Positions 45,187 to 53,980 of a stretch of 64,000 nt of DNA are shown piece after piece. The notes under the pieces were generated by a model. That model saw only the letters and a list, made by a program, of their open reading frames with translations, did not search any database and was not told the DNA's origin. How positions within the stretch are numbered: the first letter of the stretch is position 1; every line of letters begins with the position of its first letter. The stretch is taken from NCBI GenBank assembly GCA_031555615.1, contig JAVBUF010000043.1:1-64000 (forward strand). The letters are read 5' to 3'. A program made the translations under genes and the position numbers. This DNA comes from UBA935 sp031555615 (lineage in GTDB: Bacteria > Bacillota > Clostridia > Lachnospirales > Lachnospiraceae).

Positions 45187-47682
45187 TTATTCCACTTTAA
45201 TAACAACTTCTACAGGTTCGATATCATTTCCTTCCACCCGCAGCACTATGTCACCGCTTTCTCCGATGGTCCGCAGATAAGTTCCCCCCATTCCGCCTTT
45301 CAGACTGATCACCGCAGGACCTATCAACTGCACCGGCCCCCGGACTTTCAGGACCAGCGGTTCCTGGTAATACGGCAGGAGATTACCGTTCTGATCGGTC
45401 ATCCGCAGCCGCACCGACACTGCTTCATAAGAGTTTCCCTTTTGCAGGCGGGGAGAACCCGGAATGGCTTGCAGCACTTTTTTCGTTACCGGTTCTTTCA
45501 GCACACTTTTTACTACTCTGCCGCTCTTTACTGCTTCAAAACGATAAGTAGTCACGTTCCCGCCCCAATTTCCAATGTAATGATAGTACAGCCGCATCCC
45601 CTCTGCGAAGGTCATACCTTGAAACAGCATCAATTTGAGCATTTTCATTTTATACAATAAAGGCAGGCTGTTCTGACCATATTTTGCCACCGCAAACAAT
45701 ACTTCCTTTATCGCCTCAGCCTTTTTCCGCTCATACCCTTCCTGGGTTTCCAGCAGTTCTCCCACGAAATCGTCCAGCTTAATGGGCGGATGGGGCAAAT
45801 GGGGGAACTCCTTTCGGTCAGGGTAAAATTCCTTGACAAATTTATTATTTTTGTACATACGGACCGCATCGGCATTGGTATAAGCATATACTGCTCCGAT
45901 GGCACCTCCTGGATACTCGCCGATATTCATTGCTGAACTGATCTCCAGAACCGCCTCTCCCTCTTCTTGACTGGCATATACGTAAGCTGCCTGCTTTGGA
46001 TTACGGAACATATCCATCACCCCATGATAGCAAATGGCATCGCCGCTGCCGAAATCCTTGTGGGTATTGTAGTCGAACATACACCAGCCAAAGCCACCGG
46101 CAATGTCCTCCTGCCCATAGTAGGCGTCCATCACCCGGGCATGGCGCAGGGTGTGCTCAGTACGATGCGCTTCGTCGTCAAAGGCCTTGGTGGGAAACAT
46201 ATGGCCATTATATTCACTGATGAGATAAGCCTTGGATAAATCGGAGGTAACCTCTTTCTTGGGATCAGCCCCCTGGTTCCGTCCGGTATGCACAAAGTCA
46301 TTATAGGTATAAACATCCTCCAGCAAATGGCTCTTTTTCAGAAACCGCACTCCACCGGTGGGGCGGGTGGGATCAAGCTGATGGGCAATCGCATTGGTTT
46401 TCCGGTAAAAATCATCATCATCCTGGGATTCATTGATCCGTACCCCCCACAGGATGATGGAAGGATGATTCCGGTACTGTAATACCATTTCTTCGGTCTG
46501 CCGGCAGGCGGTTTCCTTCCAGGCCTCATCACCGATATGCTGCCAGCCGGGAATCTCTGTAAAAACCAGCAGCCCCAGCCGGTCACAGGCATCCAGAAAA
46601 CCCTGACTTTGGGGATAATGAGAAGTTCGTACCGCATTTACCCGGAGCTCCTTTTTCAGGATAACGGCATCTTCCGCCTGTACTCCCTCCGGCATGGCAT
46701 ACCCCACATAAGGATAACTCTGGTGGCGGTTCAATCCCCGAATTTTAATTTTTTCACCATTCAGGTAAAAACCATCTGCTTGAAATTCTGCCCTGCGGAA
46801 GCCGATGACCGTCTCCTTTTCATCCATAAGTGTATCACCATCATATAACGCAGTTTGCAGGATATAAAGGCAAGGGGCATCAATTGACCACAGGCGGATT
46901 CCGGGAGCTGTCATTTTCAATTCATTCACTTTTACTGTGACCTTCTGTACCAGTTCTCCATTCAGGCTTTTGTCCGATTGGAATTTACCAGCAAAAATTT
47001 TCCCTGATTCAACAGTACTATCAGAAGATGTAGCGGCCAGCTTCTGTCTGATGGTATAGCCTTCCGGCAGATCACCGGTTTCACGGCTGCCTAATGTTAC
47101 CGTACTTTCCACCCGCCCCGGGTATTGCCCTTCTGTATCCTTTTCTTCTATATTTATCGGGATGGCCCTGGCGTACACATCCGCAATCCATACTTTTTCT
47201 TTGATCTCCAGATAAACATTTCGGTAAATCCCGCCATAAGTCATATAATCGATCACATTTCCGAAAGGGGGTATGTTCAATTCCTCCCGGCTGTCTACCT
47301 GAAATATCAGTTCATTTTCTTGCCCCAGAAGCAGATTGTCATTCAACGACAGTGTATAAGCAGTATATCCGCCTTCATGACTGCCCAGCTTTTGGCCATT
47401 GAGAAAAACTTCAATTACATGAGCAGCGGCCTCGATGGTCAGCAGTACTTCCTTCCCTTCCCACGCCTGCTCCGCAATAAACTTCTTCCGATACCCGCTG
47501 CGGAAAGAATATTCCGTTTCTGTAAAATAGTGATATGGAAGAGCGGCATTGCTATGGGGAAACTCCACCAGGTTGGATTTTTCTTCCGGGAACTCCGGCT
47601 TTCCTGTTTCGGCATTCCACAGTTTGGTAAATTCCCAGTCTTGATTCCAATTTTGTCTATTATGATTGTTTTGCAGGCTCAT
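45187..47682 (-). CDS. Beta-galactosidase, GH2
   Basis: The 831-residue glycosidase has the GH2 layout: jelly-roll sugar-binding domain (about 10-180), immunoglobulin-like domain (about 190-295), TIM barrel (about 300-590) with acid/base Glu418 in WGVRINES and nucleophile Glu490 in ISEYNGH, and a C-terminal beta domain. The neighbours (GH36, GPH symporter) favour beta-galactosidase, though beta-glucuronidase or another GH2 activity is not excluded. It is cytoplasmic (no signal). The ATG at 47682 overlaps the TGA of the tetR gene (ATGA) and has AAAGGG 8 bases upstream, better than the ATG two codons earlier. Confidence 0.92.
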   Translation of the reverse strand: MSLQNNHNRQNWNQDWEFTKLWNAETGKPEFPEEKSNLVEFPHSNAALPYHYFTETEYSFRSGYRKKFIAEQAWEGKEVLLTIEAAAHVIEVFLNGQKLGSHEGGYTAYTLSLNDNLLLGQENELIFQVDSREELNIPPFGNVIDYMTYGGIYRNVYLEIKEKVWIADVYARAIPINIEEKDTEGQYPGRVESTVTLGSRETGDLPEGYTIRQKLAATSSDSTVESGKIFAGKFQSDKSLNGELVQKVTVKVNELKMTAPGIRLWSIDAPCLYILQTALYDGDTLMDEKETVIGFRRAEFQADGFYLNGEKIKIRGLNRHQSYPYVGYAMPEGVQAEDAVILKKELRVNAVRTSHYPQSQGFLDACDRLGLLVFTEIPGWQHIGDEAWKETACRQTEEMVLQYRNHPSIILWGVRINESQDDDDFYRKTNAIAHQLDPTRPTGGVRFLKKSHLLEDVYTYNDFVHTGRNQGADPKKEVTSDLSKAYLISEYNGHMFPTKAFDDEAHRTEHTLRHARVMDAYYGQEDIAGGFGWCMFDYNTHKDFGSGDAICYHGVMDMFRNPKQAAYVYASQEEGEAVLEISSAMNIGEYPGGAIGAVYAYTNADAVRMYKNNKFVKEFYPDRKEFPHLPHPPIKLDDFVGELLETQEGYERKKAEAIKEVLFAVAKYGQNSLPLLYKMKMLKLMLFQGMTFAEGMRLYYHYIGNWGGNVTTYRFEAVKSGRVVKSVLKEPVTKKVLQAIPGSPRLQKGNSYEAVSVRLRMTDQNGNLLPYYQEPLVLKVRGPVQLIGPAVISLKGGMGGTYLRTIGESGDIVLRVEGNDIEPVEVVIKVE

Positions 47683-48230
47683 AAGCATATCCCTTTCACT
47701 AAAATGGCGGCCATTTCCTCCATTGCCTGTTCATAGCTGATATCCTGATCAACCAGAACTGATTTTTGAAAAAACTGTTCGATAGTTCCCTCTACCATGG
47801 TTTTAAATACATATACATTGATGGGACGGATCCGCTGCTGAGCAATAGCCTGGTTTAGCAGCGCAATGGTGGGTTCCCAGTCACTTTCCAGCCGCTTTTC
47901 CACCTTTCGGTAAACCTTGGGATACTTTTCCTGCAGCAAATATACTTGGCGCAGATTGATTCCCTTATATTGCTCCGGAAGAACCACAATCAGCTTCTGG
48001 ATTTTTTGGGTGATGTCCAGGCTCTCGTCTTCCAGTACCTTTTTCTCAGCATCCTTGATGGCGGCAAAACAATAATCCACCATGGCAAAAAACAATTCCT
48101 GCTTATCTTCAAATACTGTATATAAGGTTTTTTTGCTCATGGATAAACGTTTGGCCAGATCATCCATGGTAAATTTCAAGCCCTTTTCATTAAAGGCATC
48201 AACTGCCGCTGCCAATATTTTTTCTTTCAT
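47679..48230 (-). CDS. TetR/AcrR family regulator
   Basis: The 183-residue protein has an N-terminal TetR helix-turn-helix (ILAAAVDAFNEKGLKFTMDDLAKRLSMSKKTLYTVFEDKQELFF) and an all-helical ligand domain. It heads the galactoside operon, its stop overlapping the GH2 start by 4 bases, and probably represses it through the inverted repeat at 48258-48287. TetR control of glycosidase genes is less usual than LacI or AraC control. Ligand unknown. Confidence 0.9.
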   Translation of the reverse strand: MKEKILAAAVDAFNEKGLKFTMDDLAKRLSMSKKTLYTVFEDKQELFFAMVDYCFAAIKDAEKKVLEDESLDITQKIQKLIVVLPEQYKGINLRQVYLLQEKYPKVYRKVEKRLESDWEPTIALLNQAIAQQRIRPINVYVFKTMVEGTIEQFFQKSVLVDQDISYEQAMEEMAAILVKGICL

Positions 48231-48257
48231 TGATTGGTACCTATCCTTTTCATCTTT

Positions 48258-48287
48258 TGGAAACTATTTCTATATTTTAAGTTTCCA
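48258..48287 (-). promoter_or_regulatory. Candidate TetR operator upstream of the galactoside operon
   Basis: TGGAAACT (48258-48265) and AGTTTCCA (48280-48287) are perfect 8-bp inverted arms around a 14-bp A/T-rich centre containing -10-like sequences (TAAAAT, TATAGA on the minus strand). It lies 28 bases before the tetR start. Confidence 0.6.
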
Positions 48288-48394
48288 TGCTTTAATAATA
48301 CCAAAATTGATGTTTTTATGATATGGAAAAAAAGCCAAAAAAAAGAATATAAATTTAGTAAAAGTGCTGGGCATAAAAAGTACTCCCGAACAAC

Positions 48395-48452
48395 AACGAA
48401 GGAGCTCCTTAAGTTATTTTATAACTTTGGAAAGCTCCTTCGTTCATTTTTC
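48395..48452 (+). terminator. Terminator-like hairpin with T run on the plus strand
   Basis: An 11-bp outer stem AACGAAGGAGC/GCTCCTTCGTT with an inner AAGTTAT/ATAACTT is followed by CATTTTTCTTTT on the plus strand. The gene beside it is on the minus strand, where the tail (GTTGTTCGGG) has no T run. It may still serve that gene, or end an unannotated plus-strand RNA. Confidence 0.6.
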
Positions 48453-48460
48453 TTTTAAGA

Positions 48461-48904
48461 TTAACCTTGTATATATCTATATAAGAATTTACTTACCGGC
48501 TCATATTCCTTGGTTCCCTCGTAACGCAAATTATTACTCTCCACCATGATATGACCATTTCCCATGACTTTTTCTGTTCTGTTTTCAAACAGCATAAAAC
48601 TCAGGATTCTTATCAAAAAAATAATAATTATCATAAATCTGATAATACCACTGGTGATGCTGACTGCGATTAATGCTTTGGTTTCCTCCATTTTATCTTT
48701 TACATCTTTATTATATAAATGAAGGATGCCAAAAGGCAAAAAGAACCAGGTTATTACTATTTGGGCAATAATAACGTTATTTCTGAATTCAATATTTTGT
48801 TTTGAAAAATAACTTTGCAGTACACTCATCAGGATGGTAACGGCGATTAAAAGGATCGCTAAAGAAAAACTTGCCGCTTTACTTATTAATTTTATTTTGT
48901 CCAT
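48461..48904 (-). CDS. Small membrane protein of unknown function
   Basis: The 147-residue protein has four hydrophobic helices (the first ASFSLAILLIAVTILMSVL) with a short charged loop (LYNKDVKDKMEETK) and a polar C-terminal tail of about 35 residues. I do not recognise a family. The ATG at 48904 is preferred to an upstream TTG because GGAG lies 7 bases before it. It stands alone, with a hairpin 10-60 bases after its stop. Confidence 0.6.
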   Translation of the reverse strand: MDKIKLISKAASFSLAILLIAVTILMSVLQSYFSKQNIEFRNNVIIAQIVITWFFLPFGILHLYNKDVKDKMEETKALIAVSITSGIIRFMIIIIFLIRILSFMLFENRTEKVMGNGHIMVESNNLRYEGTKEYEPVSKFLYRYIQG

Positions 48905-49020
48905 GCTTTTACTCCACAAACCTAATTATACACACATCCCTCAATATTTGACAATGCGATAATTTGGTACTAATATAATGTTTATTAAGTAACTTTAGAA
49001 AATGTAAAGAGGATAATTGC

Positions 49021-49225
49021 ATGACCGAAAATAAAAGCTATGATCTCGGCAGCGGCAGTATCGGAAAACATCTGCTTCGCCTGGCCGTTCCGGCGGTGGC
49101 GGCTCAGATCGTAAATGTTTTATACAATGTTTTTAGCTGAGCCGGCGGCTGATTTTATTGCCGTCTGCACCACTGCCGGGATGTTTGCGGCACAATCAGG
49201 TTTTATAGTAAAGAAGTCCAAATAA
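49021..49225 (+). pseudogene. Remnant of a MATE efflux transporter gene
   Basis: The first 39 codons encode a typical MATE N-terminus (GSGSIGKHLLRLAVPAVAAQ then VNVLYNVFS) and stop at TGA 49138-49140. Directly after, in another frame, 28 codons read like the MATE C-terminus (EPAADFIAVCTTAGMFA). About 400 codons are missing between, so one deletion has joined the two ends. It keeps an intact upstream region, with a start preceded by AAAGAGGA. Confidence 0.75.
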
Positions 49226-49230
49226 AACTG

Positions 49231-49488
49231 TCAGCAATATACTATCTTGCGGATTGTTTCCGTGGAAAGGGCGTATTCATCAGCCAGTTTCTCCATCTTT
49301 ACGCCCTTGCTATACTTATAACGGATTTCTTCATTACGCTGCTTGTAATATACTTTCGCCCCGGAACCGTCTCCCCATTTTTTCCGCTCTCCCGATGCCG
49401 GAATATAAAGAGCTTCTCCGGCAGCATATTTTTGTATTTCCTTCAGCAGTGCATCGGGCAGCACTTCCGAAGCATTTTTATACTTCAT
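49231..49488 (-). CDS. CD3324 family protein
   Basis: The 85-residue protein matches the CD3324 family of Clostridia: an N-terminal LPDALLKEIQKYAAGEALYIP segment, central KVYYKQRNEEIRYKYSKGVKMEKLADEY and a terminal helix-turn-helix-like LSTETIRKIV, reminiscent of Mor-type DNA-binding proteins. Function unknown. GGAG precedes the ATG. It follows the gene at 49498-50535 after 9 bases and is probably co-transcribed with it. Confidence 0.85.
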   Translation of the reverse strand: MKYKNASEVLPDALLKEIQKYAAGEALYIPASGERKKWGDGSGAKVYYKQRNEEIRYKYSKGVKMEKLADEYALSTETIRKIVYC

Positions 49489-49497
49489 GACCGTCTC

Positions 49498-50535
49498 CTA
49501 ATTTTCTTTGAGAAACTCTTCAAGAGTTGCATATCTTTTGATCGTCACGCCGCGGCTTTCAATCTGTTCTGCCACATACTTTTCCAACTCCATACTGCGC
49601 TGTTTAAATTTTGACAGGTTAACCGGGTCAAAATAATCCATCAGATTCATTTCCGCCAGCCCGAATTCCTCACCTGCGATCATCAGCTCATTTTGCAGAT
49701 TGCAGCCTTCCTCCCAGGCCATTTCCACGTTGGCAGTATCACAATAATAAGCGACTCTGCGCCATGTCAGGGATAATTCCTGATACCAGTCTGCCAGATT
49801 GGCATAGTCCGGGGCCGGTAACTGCTCCTTTCGCTCCGGCCGTCTGTCACCGGCAAACCGGCGAACGGAGCTGATCATCAGATGGGAAAGGTTTTTTAAT
49901 TCCTGCGCCGATTCGGCTGTCAGCATGGAGTTCAGGTAGGATATAAAACCATCCGGGAGTTCTTGCATTTTGGCTAATTGAGCCTTAGTACTAATCCGCA
50001 AGTCGTTGAGATAAGTACCGTTCAGGTAAGCAACAACGTTGGCAAGATAATCGGCAATATAGCCCGCAGCCATTCTGATTTTATATAGTTTTTCTTCAAA
50101 CATCATGGTCCGGTAAAGTTCCATTGCCTGGTTGATATTTTCCAGTGCCTTCCCATAAGCAAAATCCCTATTCTTCAGGTTATCAAACAGCCGCTGCCTC
50201 AGGGCTTCAAACCGTTCCGTATCGGCCGGGGTCCGGCTGTACAAAATTTTGCCGTTCCCCAGGCAGAAGGTGGCCCACTCATTCAGGTCGGCCGTCCGCT
50301 CCGTCCGTTCCCAGGAACGGGGATAAAGGTCGTGGCCGATGCCCTCCAGAATAAACGTCTGGCTTAATTCATAACCGCGTTCGGTGGCCGGGACGAAGTA
50401 ATCAAAACAGATACCATGCCCGTCATCATTCACTTCGTGGCCTTCTACAGCCACCAGCAATGCGATATCCTCAGGAAATTCTTTTTTTATTTTATTAATT
50501 GCCCAATCAGTTAATTGGTTTGTTGCATGATTCAT
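49498..50535 (-). CDS. Uncharacterised 345-residue protein
   Basis: I do not recognise this gene securely. The N-terminal 100 residues (KKEFPEDIALLVAVEGHEVNDDGHGICFDYFVP) have the look of a nucleotidyltransferase-like start but lack a clear GS...DxD pair. Residues 130-345 are mostly helical and rich in Tyr, Leu and Glu, like a helical-bundle substrate domain. Cytoplasmic, no membrane segment. AAAGGCGG precedes the ATG. It is followed by the CD3324 gene. Confidence 0.7.
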   Translation of the reverse strand: MNHATNQLTDWAINKIKKEFPEDIALLVAVEGHEVNDDGHGICFDYFVPATERGYELSQTFILEGIGHDLYPRSWERTERTADLNEWATFCLGNGKILYSRTPADTERFEALRQRLFDNLKNRDFAYGKALENINQAMELYRTMMFEEKLYKIRMAAGYIADYLANVVAYLNGTYLNDLRISTKAQLAKMQELPDGFISYLNSMLTAESAQELKNLSHLMISSVRRFAGDRRPERKEQLPAPDYANLADWYQELSLTWRRVAYYCDTANVEMAWEEGCNLQNELMIAGEEFGLAEMNLMDYFDPVNLSKFKQRSMELEKYVAEQIESRGVTIKRYATLEEFLKEN

Positions 50536-50631
50536 ATATCATACCGCCTTTCATTATAAAGTGTTTTAACAGCTGTTGTTAATATCATTATATCCGGCCA
50601 TATCCTATTAATAAATACCAAGAATAGTTAT

Positions 50632-50666
50632 AAAAAATCCCTACATCGGTCGTGCAGGGATTTTTA
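50632..50666. terminator. Bidirectional terminator upstream of the uncharacterised gene
   Basis: AAAAATCCCT (50633-50642) pairs with AGGGATTTTT (50656-50665) around a 13-base loop. On the minus strand it follows the GNAT/recQ unit. Confidence 0.85.
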
Positions 50667-50693
50667 TTTGCAATTATCACCTCTGTCTCAAAT

Positions 50694-51461
50694 TCAGTAC
50701 TCCGTGATTTCATATGCCGGATAGTCATGTTCATAATGATATCCCAGCTTTTCAGCCAGACCTACCGACCATTTATTTTGAGCATCCCAGCTGGGGTAAA
50801 GATTGCGCTTCAGGCATTCCAGAATCAATCCGGCACCGCAGGCAAAGGCAAGCCCCTGCCGCCGGTATTCTTCTCTGGTGCCGATTTCAATCTCAATGCC
50901 GCCCCGATACGCAGAATAGGAAGATGCACCGGAAACAGGCTCTCCATCCTTCATCACCACCACCCCCAGACCAAGCCGGGCATATTCTGCATAATCCGCG
51001 TAATTGGCTACGAAATCCCGGGACCAGTCATGGTTCCGGCAGTAATGATAGCTCTCTTCATCCATCAGCTGCAGAGAATAATCCGTATCCAGGGATGCCA
51101 CTACCTTTTCCAGCTTTTCCTCCTCAAAACACTCCCCGCCTTTCCTGATGGCATATCTGGTCACTTTTTTTGCCTGCAGTCCAAAACAATCTTCAATCAT
51201 TTTTCCCCATTCATCATTCTGGGGAACCATAATGATAAAATCCTTCCTGCTATCCTCCGGTTTATATTTTACCAGTTCAGCAGTAGGCTTCCCGGCAAAA
51301 TAGCAGAAGTCCCCCAGTAAGGCCATGGCTGACTGGGGTGATTCCAAGTCATCCGCGTAAATCCTTCCCATAACCTGCTGCTGGCAGGACCAGATCAGCG
51401 TTTCCTGCCAGTCACCAAATAAGTGCTTTGTATATTCCGTATTTGATATCTTATAAATCAT
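50694..51461 (-). CDS. GNAT family acetyltransferase (two-domain type)
   Basis: The 255-residue protein has an N-terminal domain of about 130 residues and a C-terminal GNAT fold with IEIGTREEYRRQGLAFACGAGLI (acetyl-CoA loop) and WDAQNKWSVGLAEKLGYHY, as in the GNAT_acetyltran group of Bacillota. Acceptor unknown. It starts 3 bases after the recQ stop, with its AAAGGAG site at the end of recQ, so the two form an operon. Confidence 0.88.
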   Translation of the reverse strand: MIYKISNTEYTKHLFGDWQETLIWSCQQQVMGRIYADDLESPQSAMALLGDFCYFAGKPTAELVKYKPEDSRKDFIIMVPQNDEWGKMIEDCFGLQAKKVTRYAIRKGGECFEEEKLEKVVASLDTDYSLQLMDEESYHYCRNHDWSRDFVANYADYAEYARLGLGVVVMKDGEPVSGASSYSAYRGGIEIEIGTREEYRRQGLAFACGAGLILECLKRNLYPSWDAQNKWSVGLAEKLGYHYEHDYPAYEITEY

Positions 51462-51464
51462 CCT

Positions 51465-53735
51465 TCATTCTCCTTTTAACATCTGCACGATCATTCTCTG
51501 TGCTTTCTCACTATAATACAAGTCTTCATATTCCTGACCCTTGGCGCTTATCCTGCTGCCAATCTCGATTCCGGCGGCGGCTCCTTTTTCCGTAACAAAT
51601 TTTCGCCATCGGCCATCGGCAAATTTCTCACTGACATATTGCTCCTCCATTAACGTTCTGAGTATTGCCGCTCCGCTTATTTTTTTCATCCTTTCGTCAT
51701 CCCGCAAATCGTTCAGCTGACCCACCAGATCCACGATCAGGCACCGGTCATCATAGACTATTTTTTCAAGCATTGTCTCTGTTACCCGAAAGTCTTCTTT
51801 GGGGAGCTTGGCAACAGGCTTTTTTCTGCCTGTCCCGGAAGTTGCCGCTATCAGCTCTTCTTTCTCACCATAGTAATATTTCTCTTCTCTTCCGGCAGTA
51901 CACTCCGCAATCCTATTTAAAAACCGATTCCCGTATTTTTCAAATTTGTTTTCCCCTACTCCGGATACCTGCAGCATTTCCTCGCGGTTCCCGGGCAGTC
52001 TGACAACCATATCCACTAACGTTTTATCCGAAAAAATGATGTACGGCGGCATGGCCTCTTCTTTGGCAATCACACTTCTTTGTTCTCGCAGCCGGTCAAA
52101 CAACTCCAGGCCTGCCGATGTCAAAATATCGGATTTCCGATAGCTCTTAGATGCCATCTTTTTACTTTTATCCACCCGTTGCTCCTGATCAAAGCTCCGC
52201 TTAGGCTGCTTCAAAATGATCTTCCTTCTGCCCTGACAAACCTCCTGTGCCAGGCTCGTGAGTTTTACCAACGTATATTTATCATTAGTCAGCTGCAGTA
52301 TGTTGTCTACCAGCATCTGGTTCATGATCTGTTTCACTTTCCCTTCCGACAGCTCCTGCAGACTGCCATAAGAGGGCAGGACCGAAACCCCGTATTCCCG
52401 CAGTTTAGCGGAATTATTCCCGCACACTGTTCCCACCACGACATTTATGCCATATCGCTGACGGCAATCCATAACACAGCTGATGATCTTCACCGCAGTA
52501 TCGGTTACATCCACTTCTTCAAATTCATTTTGGCAGTTGGAACATTTCCCGCAGGGACCGGTATCAGCTTCGCCAAAATACCTTAAAATCGTTTCCCGCA
52601 GGCAATTGGTTCCCATACAATAATAAGTCATTGCTTTTAAGCGCTCTTCATCACGCTCTCGGATGTTCTCTATATCTTCGGCCAGTTCCTGATTGCCCTC
52701 TTTGCTTTCCAAAAGGAAGCGATTGATCATCACATCCTGCGGAGAATAAAGCAATATACACTCACCGGCTTCTCCATCCCGGCCGGCCCGGCCGGCCTCC
52801 TGATAATAATTCTCAAGACTCTGAGGCATATTATAATGGAGCACAAAGCGCACATTGGATTTATCAATACCCATGCCGAAGGCGTTGGTGGCCACCACCA
52901 GGGGGGCAGCATCATAAATAAAATCCTCCTGATTCTGTTTCCGCTCCTCTCCACTTAAACCGGCATGATATCTGGTCACCGGCAGGCCGTTTTGCCGCAG
53001 CAGCTCATAAACGGCATCCACATTTTTTCTGGTGGCACAATATATAATACCGCTTTCCCCTTCATGATTACTTAAGTATTGTAATAGAAAATCATCCTTT
53101 TTCCTGGGTGTTTCCACTCCGAAGAAAAGATTTTCCCGATCAAAACCGGTGACCGATACCTGCGGATTATGTAATCCCAGCACGCAAAGAATATCTTCCC
53201 GAACCGTTTCGGTAGCTGTTGCTGTAAAAGCGCTGATAATGGGACGACAGGGAAGGGCATGGATAAACTGAACGATTTTCAGATAGCTGGGGCGAAAATC
53301 CTGCCCCCACTGGGAAATGCAATGAGCCTCATCTACTGTCAGCATGGATATCTGAGCCTGCTTGGCAAATTGCATAAACTCATAAGTTTCCAAGCGTTCC
53401 GGGGCTGCATAGATAATTTTATACTGTCCGGCGGCGGCATATTGCAGGGCTTTGGTAATCTGATTCTCTGTCAGCGAGCTGTTGATAAATGCAGCATGAA
53501 CCCCGGCTTCATTTAGTGACCGGACCTGATCCTTCATCAGGGATATGAGGGGTGAAATGACTAAGGTAATCCCCTCAAGCATCAATGCCGGTACCTGATA
53601 ACATAAGGATTTACCGGCACCGGTAGGCATAATGCCAAGAACATCTCTTCCTGCCAGAATGCTGTCAATCAACAGTTCCTGTCCCTGACGGAAAGAGTCA
53701 TAACCAAAATATTTTTTTAATATCTGATATTTCAT
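51465..53735 (-). CDS. recQ: ATP-dependent DNA helicase RecQ
   Basis: The 756-residue helicase unwinds DNA 3'-5' in recombination and repair. It has Walker A PTGAGKS (37-43), DEAHCISQWGQDFRPSY (135-151), motif VI in YYQEAGRAGRDG, the RecQ zinc-binding cysteines (C..., CGKCSNC near 400) and an RQC winged helix; a C-terminal HRDC domain (about 545-625, ending SGVGENKFEKYG) and a further helical extension of about 130 residues follow. This is longer than the 609-residue Escherichia coli protein. GGAG precedes the ATG. Confidence 0.95.
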   Translation of the reverse strand: MKYQILKKYFGYDSFRQGQELLIDSILAGRDVLGIMPTGAGKSLCYQVPALMLEGITLVISPLISLMKDQVRSLNEAGVHAAFINSSLTENQITKALQYAAAGQYKIIYAAPERLETYEFMQFAKQAQISMLTVDEAHCISQWGQDFRPSYLKIVQFIHALPCRPIISAFTATATETVREDILCVLGLHNPQVSVTGFDRENLFFGVETPRKKDDFLLQYLSNHEGESGIIYCATRKNVDAVYELLRQNGLPVTRYHAGLSGEERKQNQEDFIYDAAPLVVATNAFGMGIDKSNVRFVLHYNMPQSLENYYQEAGRAGRDGEAGECILLYSPQDVMINRFLLESKEGNQELAEDIENIRERDEERLKAMTYYCMGTNCLRETILRYFGEADTGPCGKCSNCQNEFEEVDVTDTAVKIISCVMDCRQRYGINVVVGTVCGNNSAKLREYGVSVLPSYGSLQELSEGKVKQIMNQMLVDNILQLTNDKYTLVKLTSLAQEVCQGRRKIILKQPKRSFDQEQRVDKSKKMASKSYRKSDILTSAGLELFDRLREQRSVIAKEEAMPPYIIFSDKTLVDMVVRLPGNREEMLQVSGVGENKFEKYGNRFLNRIAECTAGREEKYYYGEKEELIAATSGTGRKKPVAKLPKEDFRVTETMLEKIVYDDRCLIVDLVGQLNDLRDDERMKKISGAAILRTLMEEQYVSEKFADGRWRKFVTEKGAAAGIEIGSRISAKGQEYEDLYYSEKAQRMIVQMLKGE

Positions 53736-53863
53736 CTTTACTCCGTTTCTTAATTTTTATTATTCACCTTATTATTCCACTTTTATTTTTAGGCAATTTC
53801 ACTAAATTATCTGCATTATAACACATAATTTTCCACTTCTGTACTAAATTTTTGTTTATATAA

Positions 53864-53925
53864 TTAGCAATTCTTGTTTATTATTTAGCAATATTTGTTG
53901 TGTTTTTATGAACATTCATTGCTAA
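53864..53925 (+). repeat. 21-bp-spaced direct repeats upstream of the xylanase gene
   Basis: TTAGCAAT occurs at 53864-53871 and 53885-53892, exactly two helical turns apart, each followed by two bases and TTGTT; an inverted copy ATTGCTAA lies at 53918-53925 next to a TATACT -10 box. This is the pattern of AraC-family half-sites. The remaining bases of 53736-53962 are A/T-rich promoter DNA for recQ and the xylanase gene. Confidence 0.65.
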
Positions 53926-53980
53926 AATATACTATAGGGAGTTATAAAGATTTTAATTTATTATGAGGGAGATTTCAATT

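Noticed and set aside
43985..45280. Long plus-strand frames opposite the GPH symporter gene
   Set aside because: They are antisense to a well-conserved transporter, lack ribosome sites and have implausible Gln/Asn/His-rich composition.
48234..48458. 74-codon plus-strand frame
   Set aside because: Composition is A/T noise; no ribosome site, and it crosses the TetR operator and a terminator hairpin.
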